Positions 1 to 4,924 of a stretch of DNA of 8,386 nt are shown here, piece after piece (position 1 is the stretch's first letter; the number at the start of each line of letters is the position of its first letter). The notes under the pieces are model-generated. The model was not told where the DNA came from. It searched no databases and was given only the letters and a program-made list of their open reading frames with translations. The translations under genes and the position numbers were made by a program. Origin of the DNA: JBBBNV01 sp037137075 (lineage in GTDB: Bacteria > Bacillota > Bacilli > Paenibacillales > NBRC-103111); the NCBI RefSeq assembly GCF_037137075.1, contig NZ_JBBBNV010000057.1, forward strand, positions 1 to 8,386. The letters run 5' to 3'.

Positions 1-90
1 AAACAAGTGTTTGCGTTTATCGACTACTTCAACTCCACCATGGCCAAGCCTTTTAAATGGACTTATAAAGGCAAGGTTCTTTGCTTTTAA
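1..90 (+). CDS. IS630-family transposase, C-terminal fragment (partial, 5' end outside window)
   Basis: Reading from base 1 in frame 1 gives 29 residues ending in a TAA at 88-90. The segment FIDYFNSTMAKPFKWTYKGK is the characteristic C-terminal block of IS630-family DDE transposases (consensus about F-I-x-Y-x-N-x-T-x-A-K-P-F-x-W-T-Y-x-G-K). This block follows the last catalytic acidic residue, and the protein catalyses cut-and-paste movement at TA dinucleotides. The catalytic DDE residues lie outside the window, so it cannot be said whether the copy is intact. Recognition comes from the family motif; there is no other candidate for this ending. Confidence 0.85.
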   Translation, partial: KQVFAFIDYFNSTMAKPFKWTYKGKVLCF

Positions 91-120
91 CTGTTGTTAT
101 ATTTAAGTTTTAGTGCACTA
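1..120 (+). mobile_element. Right end of an IS630-family insertion sequence (truncated by window)
   Basis: Positions 1-90 encode the C-terminus of an IS630-type transposase. The 30 bases after the stop are A/T-rich and finish in TAGTGCACTA (111-120), a perfect 10-bp palindrome. IS630/Tc1-mariner elements insert at TA and duplicate it, and their terminal inverted repeat starts shortly after the transposase stop, so an element edge at or near 118-120 is plausible. The left end is outside the window, so the inverted repeat cannot be matched. The boundary is inferred; the transposase identity is firmer. Confidence 0.5.
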
Positions 121-140
121 GATTATGTCAAGCTGAGAGA

Positions 141-156
141 TTTTGTCCGGACAAAA
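141..156. repeat. Perfect 16-bp palindrome
   Basis: TTTTGTCCGGACAAAA reads the same on both strands with no spacer. It lies about 20 bp beyond the proposed IS630 end and about 94 bp upstream of the 250-546 gene. A centred perfect palindrome of this size suits a dimeric DNA-binding protein or the remnant of an element end. It has no U-tract and is not a terminator. The function is unknown. Confidence 0.6.
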
Positions 157-211
157 GTCAATGTACGCTTATTTTAGGCCGTTTACACCCAATCCGGCTC
201 GATTGTAAACT

Positions 212-220
212 CATATACTA
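212..220 (+). promoter_or_regulatory. Possible mother-cell sporulation (sigma-K-like) -10 element
   Basis: CATATACTA matches the sigma-K -10 pattern CATAnnnTA exactly and lies 29 bases before the ATG of the 250-546 gene, a suitable distance. It also contains TATACT, so a sigma-A -10 is the alternative. No AC-type sigma-K -35 at the usual spacing and no TTGACA-like box was found, so only the -10 half is supported. Confidence 0.3.
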
Positions 221-249
221 GAGCAATTAGAAGGAAATGAGGTGTTTTT

Positions 250-546
250 ATGGCGAACGTACAAACGAACCGGAGATTGTGCCAAAAATATATGAACCAG
301 ATGGTTCAAATCCAAACGAATCAAGGAACCTATCGCGGTAAAATTGTGAAGGTGACTTCAAACAAGGTCTATTTGCAAACGGCAAAGCAGCCGCATCACC
401 CCGGCAAGGCAACCATTTCGTTCTTCCCTTTACTTTTGCCGCTTGTTCTGTTTGACCTGCTTGCGATTGTCCTGATCGAAAGACCTCGCCCCTTGTGCCC
501 GCCCGGACCCTTCTTTCCCGGGGGATGCGGCCCCAGATTATTCTAA
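250..546 (+). CDS. Small membrane-anchored protein with a basic N-terminal domain and a Pro/Gly-rich tail, uncharacterised family
   Basis: This is a 98-residue protein. The ATG is set by the purine-rich GGAAATGAGGTG just upstream (7-base gap). Residues 9-45 (LCQKYMNQMVQIQT..GTYRGKIVKVTSNKVYLQ) form a short beta-rich segment resembling small Bacillales proteins of the form CQxYxxxxVxIxTxxGxxxxGxIxxVxxxxVYL, which have no assigned function as far as I know. Residues 58-76 are a strongly hydrophobic span likely to be one membrane helix. Residues 79-98 are rich in Pro, Gly and Cys. There is no cleavable signal peptide. The exposed charged N-domain, membrane span and short tail resemble small spore or envelope proteins, and a sporulation-like -10 sits upstream. 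That role is inference; no catalytic residues are visible. No clear terminator follows. Confidence 0.75.
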   Translation: MANVQTNRRLCQKYMNQMVQIQTNQGTYRGKIVKVTSNKVYLQTAKQPHHPGKATISFFPLLLPLVLFDLLAIVLIERPRPLCPPGPFFPGGCGPRLF

Positions 547-809
547 GCTGTCACAGATTACAGCAGTCCGTCCGAGTGTAACCTGACATTCCGGCATCGG
601 CTTGCAGCCTTCCAAGTACCCGGCAAATCATCTGGCAGCGGCTATTTCTTATCGCTGTACTCGTCCGGCCTCAGGCTGTGCTCATCGCACGCACTCCCTG
701 AATCAAACACCTCATCTCCCATATTGCCCCGATTCTTGGGTATATGCAGGCAATAAGCTTATGGGATATACCAGCTCGTACTAACACAGGGATTCGGGTG
801 TCAGCGAGC

Positions 810-867
810 AAAAAAGACAAACACCCTGCAGCCGATGGCAGTTCCTGCCACGGAGCGGGGTGTTTGT
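810..867 (-). terminator. Rho-independent terminator of sodC
   Basis: On the minus strand a stem of about 13 bp (867-855 with 829-817, including ACAAACACCC/GGGTGTTTGT) encloses a second perfect hairpin TGGCAG-ttc-CTGCCA (836-850). It is followed by U-C-U6 from the A-run at 810-815. It begins six bases past the sodC stop codon. The two-tier stem with a U-tract makes this a convincing terminator. Confidence 0.88.
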
Positions 868-872
868 GCTGG

Positions 873-1427
873 TTACTTGATTATGCCGCAGGCGATACGC
901 GCCCCGGAATTACCAGACGGATCGGTTTTATAATCGTCCACTTTCTCATGAATAATGAGGGAGGTTCCGCCCGGCTTCAGCAGCGAGTTCGGCGCTCCTG
1001 TTTCCAAAGTAACCTTTTTGGCGACCATGACAGCAGATGCCTTTCCATCCTGATTGACCTCCAGATTCGGCAAATCTCCGTTATGAAACCCTCTTGGATT
1101 CTCAAAGCCATGCTGCTTGCCATCCGGGTTGAAGTGGTCCCCGGCCGATTTAAATTCTGGTGGCTCGCACGTTCCGTTTTGATGAATATGGAAGCCATGC
1201 AAGCCCGGAGTTAAGCCGGAAACCTCCACTTCAATCTGAACACCCGCTTTCATTTGCCTAAGGGTAGCCGAACCAATCGCTTCCCCGTTTGTGTTCTTTA
1301 TCTCCACCGTAACCGGCTGGACCGCCTCCGGCTCAACCAGCGCTGTTCCTTGTGTCGGCTCAGCACGGCAAGCTGTCAGAGCCAGCAGCGCAGCGGCTGG
1401 AATCAGCCATTTCTTCCATTCGATCAA
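873..1427 (-). CDS. sodC: Copper/zinc superoxide dismutase, extracytoplasmic lipoprotein
   Basis: This 184-residue protein is predicted to convert superoxide to hydrogen peroxide and oxygen outside the membrane. Residues 1-20 form a lipoprotein signal peptide with lipobox L17-T-A-C20, so the mature protein should be lipid-anchored. A degenerate linker (21-37) is followed by the SOD domain (38-184). All ligands are visible: H80, H82 and H160 for copper, bridging H98, and H106, H115 and D118 for zinc. The disulfide pair C87/C180 and active-site R177 (in ARIACG) are present too. The B. subtilis relative YojM is known to lack some copper ligands, so this copy looks more complete. The start is TTG, chosen because AAGGGAGGA (1436-1444) lies nine bases upstream and no in-frame ATG is better placed. 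The gene has its own terminator and is divergent from the SLH/PrcB gene. No convincing promoter -35 was seen. Confidence 0.95.
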   Translation of the reverse strand: MIEWKKWLIPAAALLALTACRAEPTQGTALVEPEAVQPVTVEIKNTNGEAIGSATLRQMKAGVQIEVEVSGLTPGLHGFHIHQNGTCEPPEFKSAGDHFNPDGKQHGFENPRGFHNGDLPNLEVNQDGKASAVMVAKKVTLETGAPNSLLKPGGTSLIIHEKVDDYKTDPSGNSGARIACGIIK

Positions 1428-1551
1428 AACAAACGTCCTCCCTTACTGTCATCCATTTTATATCCTACTAAGGAAGGTATGCCCCTTTATCATTTTTTTT
1501 ATGTAAGGCACACATGAAAAAATGAGGATTTTTTTCTGCAGGTTGTTGAAT

Positions 1552-1557
1552 TATAAT
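1552..1557 (+). promoter_or_regulatory. Possible sigma-A -10 for the SLH/PrcB gene
   Basis: A perfect TATAAT lies about 95 bases before the ATG at 1653. The region 17 bases upstream is a T-run (1529-1535) with only weak TTGACA resemblance, and there is no extended TG motif. It could serve the gene at 1653 with a long leader. It is supported only by the -10. Confidence 0.35.
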
Positions 1558-1652
1558 AGAACCAGAATAACGACAGTCCGATAAAAGCTTGGACCGGGTC
1601 TGCTGCAACATTTTTATACGGAGCTGCGTTAGTAATGATGAGGTGAAACAAA

Positions 1653-2495
1653 ATGAAAACATATCAAAAACAATGGCTGCGGAAGGGGGCTCTCTCCCTG
1701 CTGCTATTACTATCCTTCGGCAGCACTTCTCTGGCCTTCGATGATATTGCAGGTACGCCGCAGGAGGAGAGCATTCTCTCCTTGAAAGAGGCCGGAATTG
1801 TAAACGGCGTTGACGCCAACCACTTCGATCCGAAAGGCCCGGTTTCTTATGGCGAGGCTGTGCCTATGATTGTAAAAGGGCTTGATCTCAACATCGACAA
1901 CATCCGGTTCATCAAGGCTCCGCAGGCGAGCGATTTTTTCGCAAACGTGGCCAATGATGCCTGGAATGCGGAAGCTTTTATTATTGCTTCTTTGAACGGG
2001 CTCCCTATTCCTTCCGATGTCCAGCCGCAGCAAACGATCTCTGCACAGGACTATGCCATGCTGCTGACCGCGGCACTGAGAGATAGCGCTGCAGCAGCCC
2101 AAGGAACCATTGCATTCGATACGACACAGGAAATGAATCGGGGTCTTGCCGCAGATTGGCTATATAAAGCGCGCCAGCTGGCTTCCATTTCGCTTTCTGT
2201 TGAAACGGAAAAGGTATCCGACGAGGTAAACAAGGTTACTCTTTCCTGGGGATCTCAGCCGAATTCAGGCTATGCCATCCAAATCACCCGTATTGAATTT
2301 AACAACGGCCAAGCACACATTTATTACACCTTATCCTATCCGGAACCGGACAAAATGTATGCACAGGTCATTACGTATCCCAAAGCAGTAACGTATATCG
2401 ACAGTCAGTACAAGCCGGTCGCTGTTCCTGTCAAGCCTGCTGCTCCCGATCCGGCGGCCGAAGCAAATCCGCCCGCAGCAGTTCCTCACTCTTGA
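1653..2495 (+). CDS. Exported protein with degenerate SLH repeats and a C-terminal PrcB-like domain
   Basis: This is a 280-residue protein. The start is fixed by GATGAGGTG (1637-1645), seven bases before the ATG. Residues 1-28 are a signal peptide (KK-type N-region, LSLLLLLSFG core, cleavage near SLA/FDD). Residues 29-78 form a recognisable SLH unit (FDDIAG..ILSLKEAGIVNG..FDP..VSYGEAV). Residues 93-142 form a second, weaker unit, and 158-180 (EMNRGLAADWLYKARQL) look like the tail of a third. SLH repeats normally bind pyruvylated secondary cell-wall polymer, which would place the protein at the cell surface. Residues 193-258 (LSWGSQPNSGYAIQITRIEF..YYTLSYP) match the PrcB C-terminal domain, first known from a treponemal protease complex, whose role in Firmicutes is unclear. 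Residues 259-280 are a Pro/Ala tail. No catalytic site is seen, so a structural or partner-binding role is likely. Confidence 0.85.
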   Translation: MKTYQKQWLRKGALSLLLLLSFGSTSLAFDDIAGTPQEESILSLKEAGIVNGVDANHFDPKGPVSYGEAVPMIVKGLDLNIDNIRFIKAPQASDFFANVANDAWNAEAFIIASLNGLPIPSDVQPQQTISAQDYAMLLTAALRDSAAAAQGTIAFDTTQEMNRGLAADWLYKARQLASISLSVETEKVSDEVNKVTLSWGSQPNSGYAIQITRIEFNNGQAHIYYTLSYPEPDKMYAQVITYPKAVTYIDSQYKPVAVPVKPAAPDPAAEANPPAAVPHS

Positions 2496-2514
2496 GGAGA
2501 ACCGGAAGTCAGAA

Positions 2515-2546
2515 GCAAAGCCCTTCCTGCCGGAAGGGCTTTTTGC
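2515..2546 (+). terminator. Rho-independent terminator of the SLH/PrcB gene
   Basis: An 11-bp perfect stem AAAGCCCTTCC / GGAAGGGCTTT (2517-2527 and 2532-2542) with loop TGCC runs into TTTTT. It starts about 20 bases after the stop at 2495. It is a textbook terminator and partly works in both directions because of the A-run on its 5' side. Confidence 0.9.
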
Positions 2547-2590
2547 TATCAGCTTCATTTCTCGGGAAACAAGCCCTGTTGTTCTGCTAT

Positions 2591-2620
2591 AACAAGGCTG
2601 CAAATAACAAGGCTGCAAAT
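2591..2620. repeat. Tandem duplication of a 15-bp unit
   Basis: Two exact, adjacent copies of AACAAGGCTGCAAAT lie between two convergent terminators. This looks like a recent slippage duplication in untranslated DNA and may vary in copy number among strains. Confidence 0.85.
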
Positions 2621-2651
2621 AAAAAAAGAAAGCCCTCGAAAGCGGACTTTC
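2621..2651 (-). terminator. Rho-independent terminator of the 32-residue peptide gene
   Basis: On the minus strand the stem GAAAGUCC / GGGCUUUC (2651-2644 with 2635-2628) is followed by U7 from the A-run 2621-2627. The single irregular pair (2633/2646) is C-A on the plus strand but G-U on the minus-strand RNA, so the structure is built for minus-strand transcription. It begins 20 bases past the stop of the peptide gene at 2671. Confidence 0.75.
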
Positions 2652-2670
2652 CTTGTTCAAGTAGAGAAGC

Positions 2671-2769
2671 TTATAGCTCCAGGAAGCTTTGAATAATTTG
2701 AAAGGGAAGAGCTCCAATCGCAATAATTCCGTACACGATTCCTTGTAAAATATTTTTGAGAGCTTTCAT
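2671..2769 (-). CDS. 32-residue hydrophobic peptide, unknown function
   Basis: The gene runs from an ATG at 2769 to a TAA at 2671. It encodes 32 residues starting MKALKNILQGIVYGI and ending PFQIIQSFLEL. GGAGTGATGGGG lies just upstream, with GGAG nine bases from the ATG. A minus-strand terminator follows 20 bases after the stop, and TATACT lies about 48 bases upstream, so this is a complete small transcription unit and not a chance ORF. The peptide has two lysines near the N-terminus, a long aliphatic stretch (about residues 7-30) broken by one Pro, and one acidic residue near the C-terminus. It would form a single membrane or amphipathic helix. It has no signal cleavage site and no known family that I recognise. 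Possible roles are a membrane-regulating micropeptide or a small sporulation or secretion peptide; none can be chosen from sequence. Confidence 0.65.
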   Translation of the reverse strand: MKALKNILQGIVYGIIAIGALPFQIIQSFLEL

Positions 2770-2815
2770 ACCCCATCACTCCAATCCAAGTTTGTCAAAG
2801 TTGTGTCTATGTAGA

Positions 2816-2825
2816 GAGTATACTC
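2816..2825 (-). promoter_or_regulatory. Possible -10 region and 10-bp palindrome upstream of the small peptide gene
   Basis: GAGTATACTC is a perfect palindrome that contains TATACT on the minus strand (2822-2817), about 48 bases before the peptide ATG. No recognisable -35 lies 16-18 bases further upstream. It may be a -10, an operator, or both. Confidence 0.35.
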
Positions 2826-3027
2826 CTAAACCGAAGCACTTTTATTAAAATAACATTAATTTTTGAGAAAAATTTTGCAGGGCAATGAGAAAAATCATAT
2901 TTCGGCCAGAACAACCTATATTTTTCCATATAAATACATGCTAACATAAAATGCGCCTATGAATGAAAAGAAAGGAGATACTTCCATTTATTTGTGTTAT
3001 CTATTTAAAAAAGGAGCTGATTCATTA

Positions 3028-3393
3028 ATGAAAAAACGTTGGTTTACGACGCTCGCCGTAGCAGCTTCGGTATTTATGACGGCCCTGCCTGTCCATGCAA
3101 CCGGTGAAGAAACGATTTTTGTCACCAATTCCGCACGTTCAGCAGCGAGCCAGCTGTATACCGGCAGCACAGCGGAAGTGTATATTGAAGGCTGGTCAAC
3201 CAGCTCCGAGATTAACTGGTATATTCTTGATCAATACGGAACCACCGTCGACTACGGAACAGTCGGAACCCCGAATCGCAAGTATGAGCAATTTGCCAGA
3301 TATTATCCCGGCTCTGGAAGCCTTCAGCTTGTCATGGAATGCACCGACAGCAGCTTCTGTGACGGGAGCGGGAACATTTGGGTCCACTGGTAA
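3028..3393 (+). CDS. Small secreted protein, unknown function
   Basis: This is a 121-residue protein. The ATG at 3028 is chosen because it begins a classic signal peptide (MKKRWFTTLAVAASVFMTAL, cleavage likely after PVHA at residue 24) and follows AAAAAAGGAG. The frame is open 23 codons further upstream to an ATG at 2959, but that would bury the signal peptide. A second strong ribosome-binding sequence, AAAGGAGAT, at 2971-2979 leads to no good ATG in this frame. The mature part is about 97 residues, rich in Ser, Thr, Tyr and Gly, with alternating hydrophobic residues suggesting beta strands and two cysteines (105, 111) that could form a small loop. The sequence ends in IWVHW. I recognise no family; a surface or extracellular binding protein is a guess. 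A sporulation-like -10 (CATAAAAT, 2945-2952) is present, but no full promoter was found. Confidence 0.75.
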   Translation: MKKRWFTTLAVAASVFMTALPVHATGEETIFVTNSARSAASQLYTGSTAEVYIEGWSTSSEINWYILDQYGTTVDYGTVGTPNRKYEQFARYYPGSGSLQLVMECTDSSFCDGSGNIWVHW

Positions 3394-3422
3394 AACCATG
3401 AAATGAATACCGGATAGCCCCA

Positions 3423-3462
3423 GCGGATAACCTTCTGATTATCGAATCAGGAGGTTATCTGC
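3423..3462 (+). terminator. Long stem-loop at the 3' end of the secreted-protein gene, no U-tract
   Basis: An 18-bp stem (3423-3440 with 3445-3462) closes a four-base loop ATCG, 30 bases past the stop codon at 3393. Its two irregular pairs (3425/3460 and 3434/3451) are G-U in plus-strand RNA but would be A-C mismatches in minus-strand RNA, so selection acts on the plus transcript. The bases after it (TCGAATCTCGG) are not T-rich, so it may stabilise or process an mRNA 3' end and not act as a standard intrinsic terminator. Confidence 0.55.
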
Positions 3463-3695
3463 TCGAATCTCGGTTACAATCTCAACCACGGTTGGTAAAC
3501 AACAGGAAGACAACAGGAAAGAGCGAATCAACCGTAGAGTAAGTAAGTAAGAAGTAAGTAAGGTAGAATAGCCATGTGAAGAAGAATTAAAGAGGGGGAA
3601 TAAGGCCAAATAACTGAATCAGCTAAACGAGCGTAAGGAGTCCGGCCTAAACTGAAACGGCAGCTTATGACCAATCGCAATAAATAAAAGGCCCT
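3463..3695. other. Gene-free stretch with short direct repeats
   Basis: No ORF with a ribosome binding site is seen on either strand. The visible structure is a small dyad CAACC-ac-GGTTG (3483-3494), two copies of CAACAGGAA 11 bases apart (3500-3519), and an AAGT-type repeat tract (3538-3562). It lies downstream of both the secreted-protein gene and the tRNA transcription unit, which converge here. Confidence 0.6.
3538..3562. repeat. Degenerate AGTA tetranucleotide tract
   Basis: The tract reads about three AGTA units, a one-base slip, then two more AAGT units followed by AAGG. This is simple-sequence DNA in a non-coding gap and a candidate for length variation. Confidence 0.7.
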
Positions 3696-3729
3696 AAAAA
3701 ACACAAAAAACCTTGCAAAATCAAGGTTT
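3696..3729 (-). terminator. Rho-independent terminator of the tRNA unit
   Basis: On the minus strand the perfect stem AAACCTTG / CAAGGTTT (3729-3722 with 3715-3708, loop ATTTTG) is followed by TTTGTGTTTTTT. It lies nine bases beyond the 3' end of the tRNA-Ile gene. Confidence 0.85.
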
Positions 3730-3738
3730 CTGCTAAAG

Positions 3739-3812
<74 letters not shown>

Positions 3813-3819
3813 GAACGAG

Positions 3820-3899
<80 letters not shown>

Positions 3900-3934
3900 T
3901 CAGTTGTTAGTGTCCGTTCACAGCGACAAATATA

Positions 3935-3964
3935 ACTATACACTAAACCGAAAGGTCCCGTCAA
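3935..3964 (-). promoter_or_regulatory. Sigma-A promoter of the tRNA unit
   Basis: On the minus strand TTGACG (3964-3959) is separated by 18 bases from TATAGT (3940-3935). Transcription should start near 3928, leaving a leader of about 29 bases before tRNA-fMet. Confidence 0.8.
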
Positions 3965-3980
3965 GAAAATTTTTCAAATC

Positions 3981-4145
3981 TTAAAGCACATACCGAACGC
4001 CGAACCGTCCCTTTTTAGACCGGAAGACTTCGACCTCTTGAGGGCATTCATAGCCGTATATCCACCAGTCCTCTTCCATCCGCTTCGCCAAACAGCCCGC
4101 CTGAAATTTGGAATCATACAATTTGACCCAGTACACCCACCTCAT
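3981..4145 (-). CDS. 54-residue basic/aromatic protein, uncharacterised
   Basis: The start at 4145 (MRWVYWVKLYDSKFQAG) is chosen because AAAGGAGG sits just upstream. The frame remains open to an ATG at 4247, but that extension runs through the terminator of the upstream gene. The protein is soluble, rich in Trp, Tyr and Lys (WVYWVKLYDS at the N-terminus, WWIYGYECP at 27-35, KKGRFGVRYVL at the end), with two cysteines and no membrane segment or signal peptide. It looks like a compact alpha/beta mini-domain of the kind conserved between related species, but I do not recognise the family. It ends 17 bases before the tRNA promoter. A possible weak promoter (TTGCGG, 17 bases, TAGAAC) lies between the terminator and the ribosome binding site. 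Confidence 0.65.
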   Translation of the reverse strand: MRWVYWVKLYDSKFQAGCLAKRMEEDWWIYGYECPQEVEVFRSKKGRFGVRYVL

Positions 4146-4198
4146 CCGGCTCTCCTCCTTTTTCCTTCTCTGTTCTACAGGATACCCCAATTTCCCGC

Positions 4199-4238
4199 AA
4201 AAAAATCCCTGAAAACGGGAAATTCCCGAATCCAGGGA
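4199..4238 (-). terminator. Rho-independent terminator of the yutG-like gene
   Basis: On the minus strand an outer stem TCCCTG/CAGGGA (4238-4233 with 4211-4206) encloses an inner stem CGGGAA/TTCCCG and is followed by U7 (A-run 4199-4205). It begins about six bases past the stop at 4244. It separates the yutG-like gene from the 54-residue gene. Confidence 0.82.
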
Positions 4239-4243
4239 CGTGG

Positions 4244-4795
4244 TCATCCGGCCTGCTCCTTGGGCGAAAAGGATGTTGATTGTGCTGACTGCTGCTCTTC
4301 CAAATCACGCTGCCGGTGAGCAATCCGGCTTGATGCCGAAGCTGCGACACTGGCTACCAGGTCGTCAAGGAACGTATGCACGCCATTTCCGTTTTTGGTA
4401 TCCAGCTTCTTAATGATTCCGATTTTGTGCTTATCCAAATGCCCAAAGGTCGTTACCGCAATACTTCCGTAGCCGAAGACGGAGCCGAGAGCTAAAGTCT
4501 CATCGCAGCCGAATAGCCCCTCATCACTCTCTACAATCGACTGGAGCGGCTCGGAAAGCAAGCCTTTCTCAGCCAATGTATCTAGCTCAATGCCCACAAG
4601 AAGGGCATGCAGAAGCTCCCTTTTGGCAAGAACCGCTTGTACACTGTCCAAGCAGGCCTCCATACTCAATTGCGGGTTATAAGGGGATTGCATTTCGTAT
4701 ACAATTTCGGCAATGTCCTCCAAGCTTACGCCCCGTTCGGCCAGCTTTTGCAGGACAGAGGATTTAATTTCATTGCTGTGTACTTGCCGCTTCAT
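4244..4795 (-). CDS. yutG: Phosphatidylglycerophosphatase A family protein, YutG type
   Basis: This 183-residue soluble protein has no membrane helices, unlike E. coli PgpA. Residues 10-60 are a helical N-terminal region and 61-162 the PgpA-family core. The core includes GCDETLALGSVFGYGSIAVT (96-115, with the D98-E99 acid pair), the LDTKNGNGVHTFLDDL block (131-146, H140, D144, D145) and a helical ending ASASSRIAHR. Family members remove the phosphate from phosphatidylglycerophosphate to give phosphatidylglycerol. In Bacillus other phosphatases share that role, so the enzyme assignment is by family and the substrate is inferred. Residues 163-183 are a charged, low-complexity tail. The ATG follows AAAGGGGAGA with a seven-base gap. 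It has its own promoter and terminator and is divergent from the yjcG-like gene. Confidence 0.88.
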   Translation of the reverse strand: MKRQVHSNEIKSSVLQKLAERGVSLEDIAEIVYEMQSPYNPQLSMEACLDSVQAVLAKRELLHALLVGIELDTLAEKGLLSEPLQSIVESDEGLFGCDETLALGSVFGYGSIAVTTFGHLDKHKIGIIKKLDTKNGNGVHTFLDDLVASVAASASSRIAHRQRDLEEQQSAQSTSFSPKEQAG

Positions 4796-4824
4796 CTGGA
4801 GTCTCCCCTTTCAAAGATAAGCCA

Positions 4825-4854
4825 ATTATATCATAATTTTCTGATAAAGTTGAA
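4825..4854 (-). promoter_or_regulatory. Sigma-A promoter of the yutG-like gene (extended -10)
   Basis: On the minus strand TTCAAC (4854-4849) is followed after 18 bases by a perfect TATAAT (4830-4825), with TG one base before it, forming an extended -10. The start of transcription should fall near 4818, about 23 bases before the ATG. Confidence 0.72.
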
Positions 4855-4861
4855 CCTTCAT

Positions 4862-4891
4862 TTGTTGGATTGCCGAAGCAAACGGTATAAT
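4862..4891 (+). promoter_or_regulatory. Sigma-A promoter of the yjcG-like gene
   Basis: TTGTTG (4862-4867) lies 18 bases before a perfect TATAAT (4886-4891), 33 bases upstream of the ATG at 4925. It stands only seven bases from the opposing promoter of the yutG-like gene. Confidence 0.6.
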
Positions 4892-4924
4892 AAGAAGGAG
4901 GAAACGAAAAGGAGTGACGTGAAT

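Noticed and set aside
642..719. Minus-strand frame of 26 codons starting MGDEVFDSGS and ending EYSDKK
   Set aside because: It has no good ribosome binding site, no promoter and no terminator. It may be chance coding potential in the otherwise empty gap 547-809.
744..1214. 156-codon plus-strand frame opposite sodC
   Set aside because: It is antisense to a gene with all SOD ligands intact, lacks a ribosome binding site, and its translation has no recognisable domain. It is a shadow of sodC.
1491..1524. A/T-rich imperfect hairpin between sodC and the SLH/PrcB gene
   Set aside because: The arms are mostly T-runs against A-runs and need a bulge and a wobble, so the match is likely compositional. 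It has no terminator geometry for either gene.
2959..3027. Upstream ATG for the secreted 121-residue protein
   Set aside because: Using it would place 23 residues before a canonical signal peptide. It is kept only as an alternative.
3538..3562. Possible CRISPR-like or iteron repeat array
   Set aside because: The units are four bases long with no spacers. This is simple-sequence DNA, not a CRISPR array or origin.
4146..4247. 34-codon N-terminal extension of the 54-residue gene
   Set aside because: It crosses a strong rho-independent terminator and has no ribosome binding site of its own, while AAAGGAGG precedes the internal ATG.
4607..4924. In-frame N-terminal extension of the yjcG-like gene
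   Set aside because: It would overlap the divergent promoters and antisense yutG sequence. The YjcG family starts at MKYGIAVFP, where a ribosome binding site is present.
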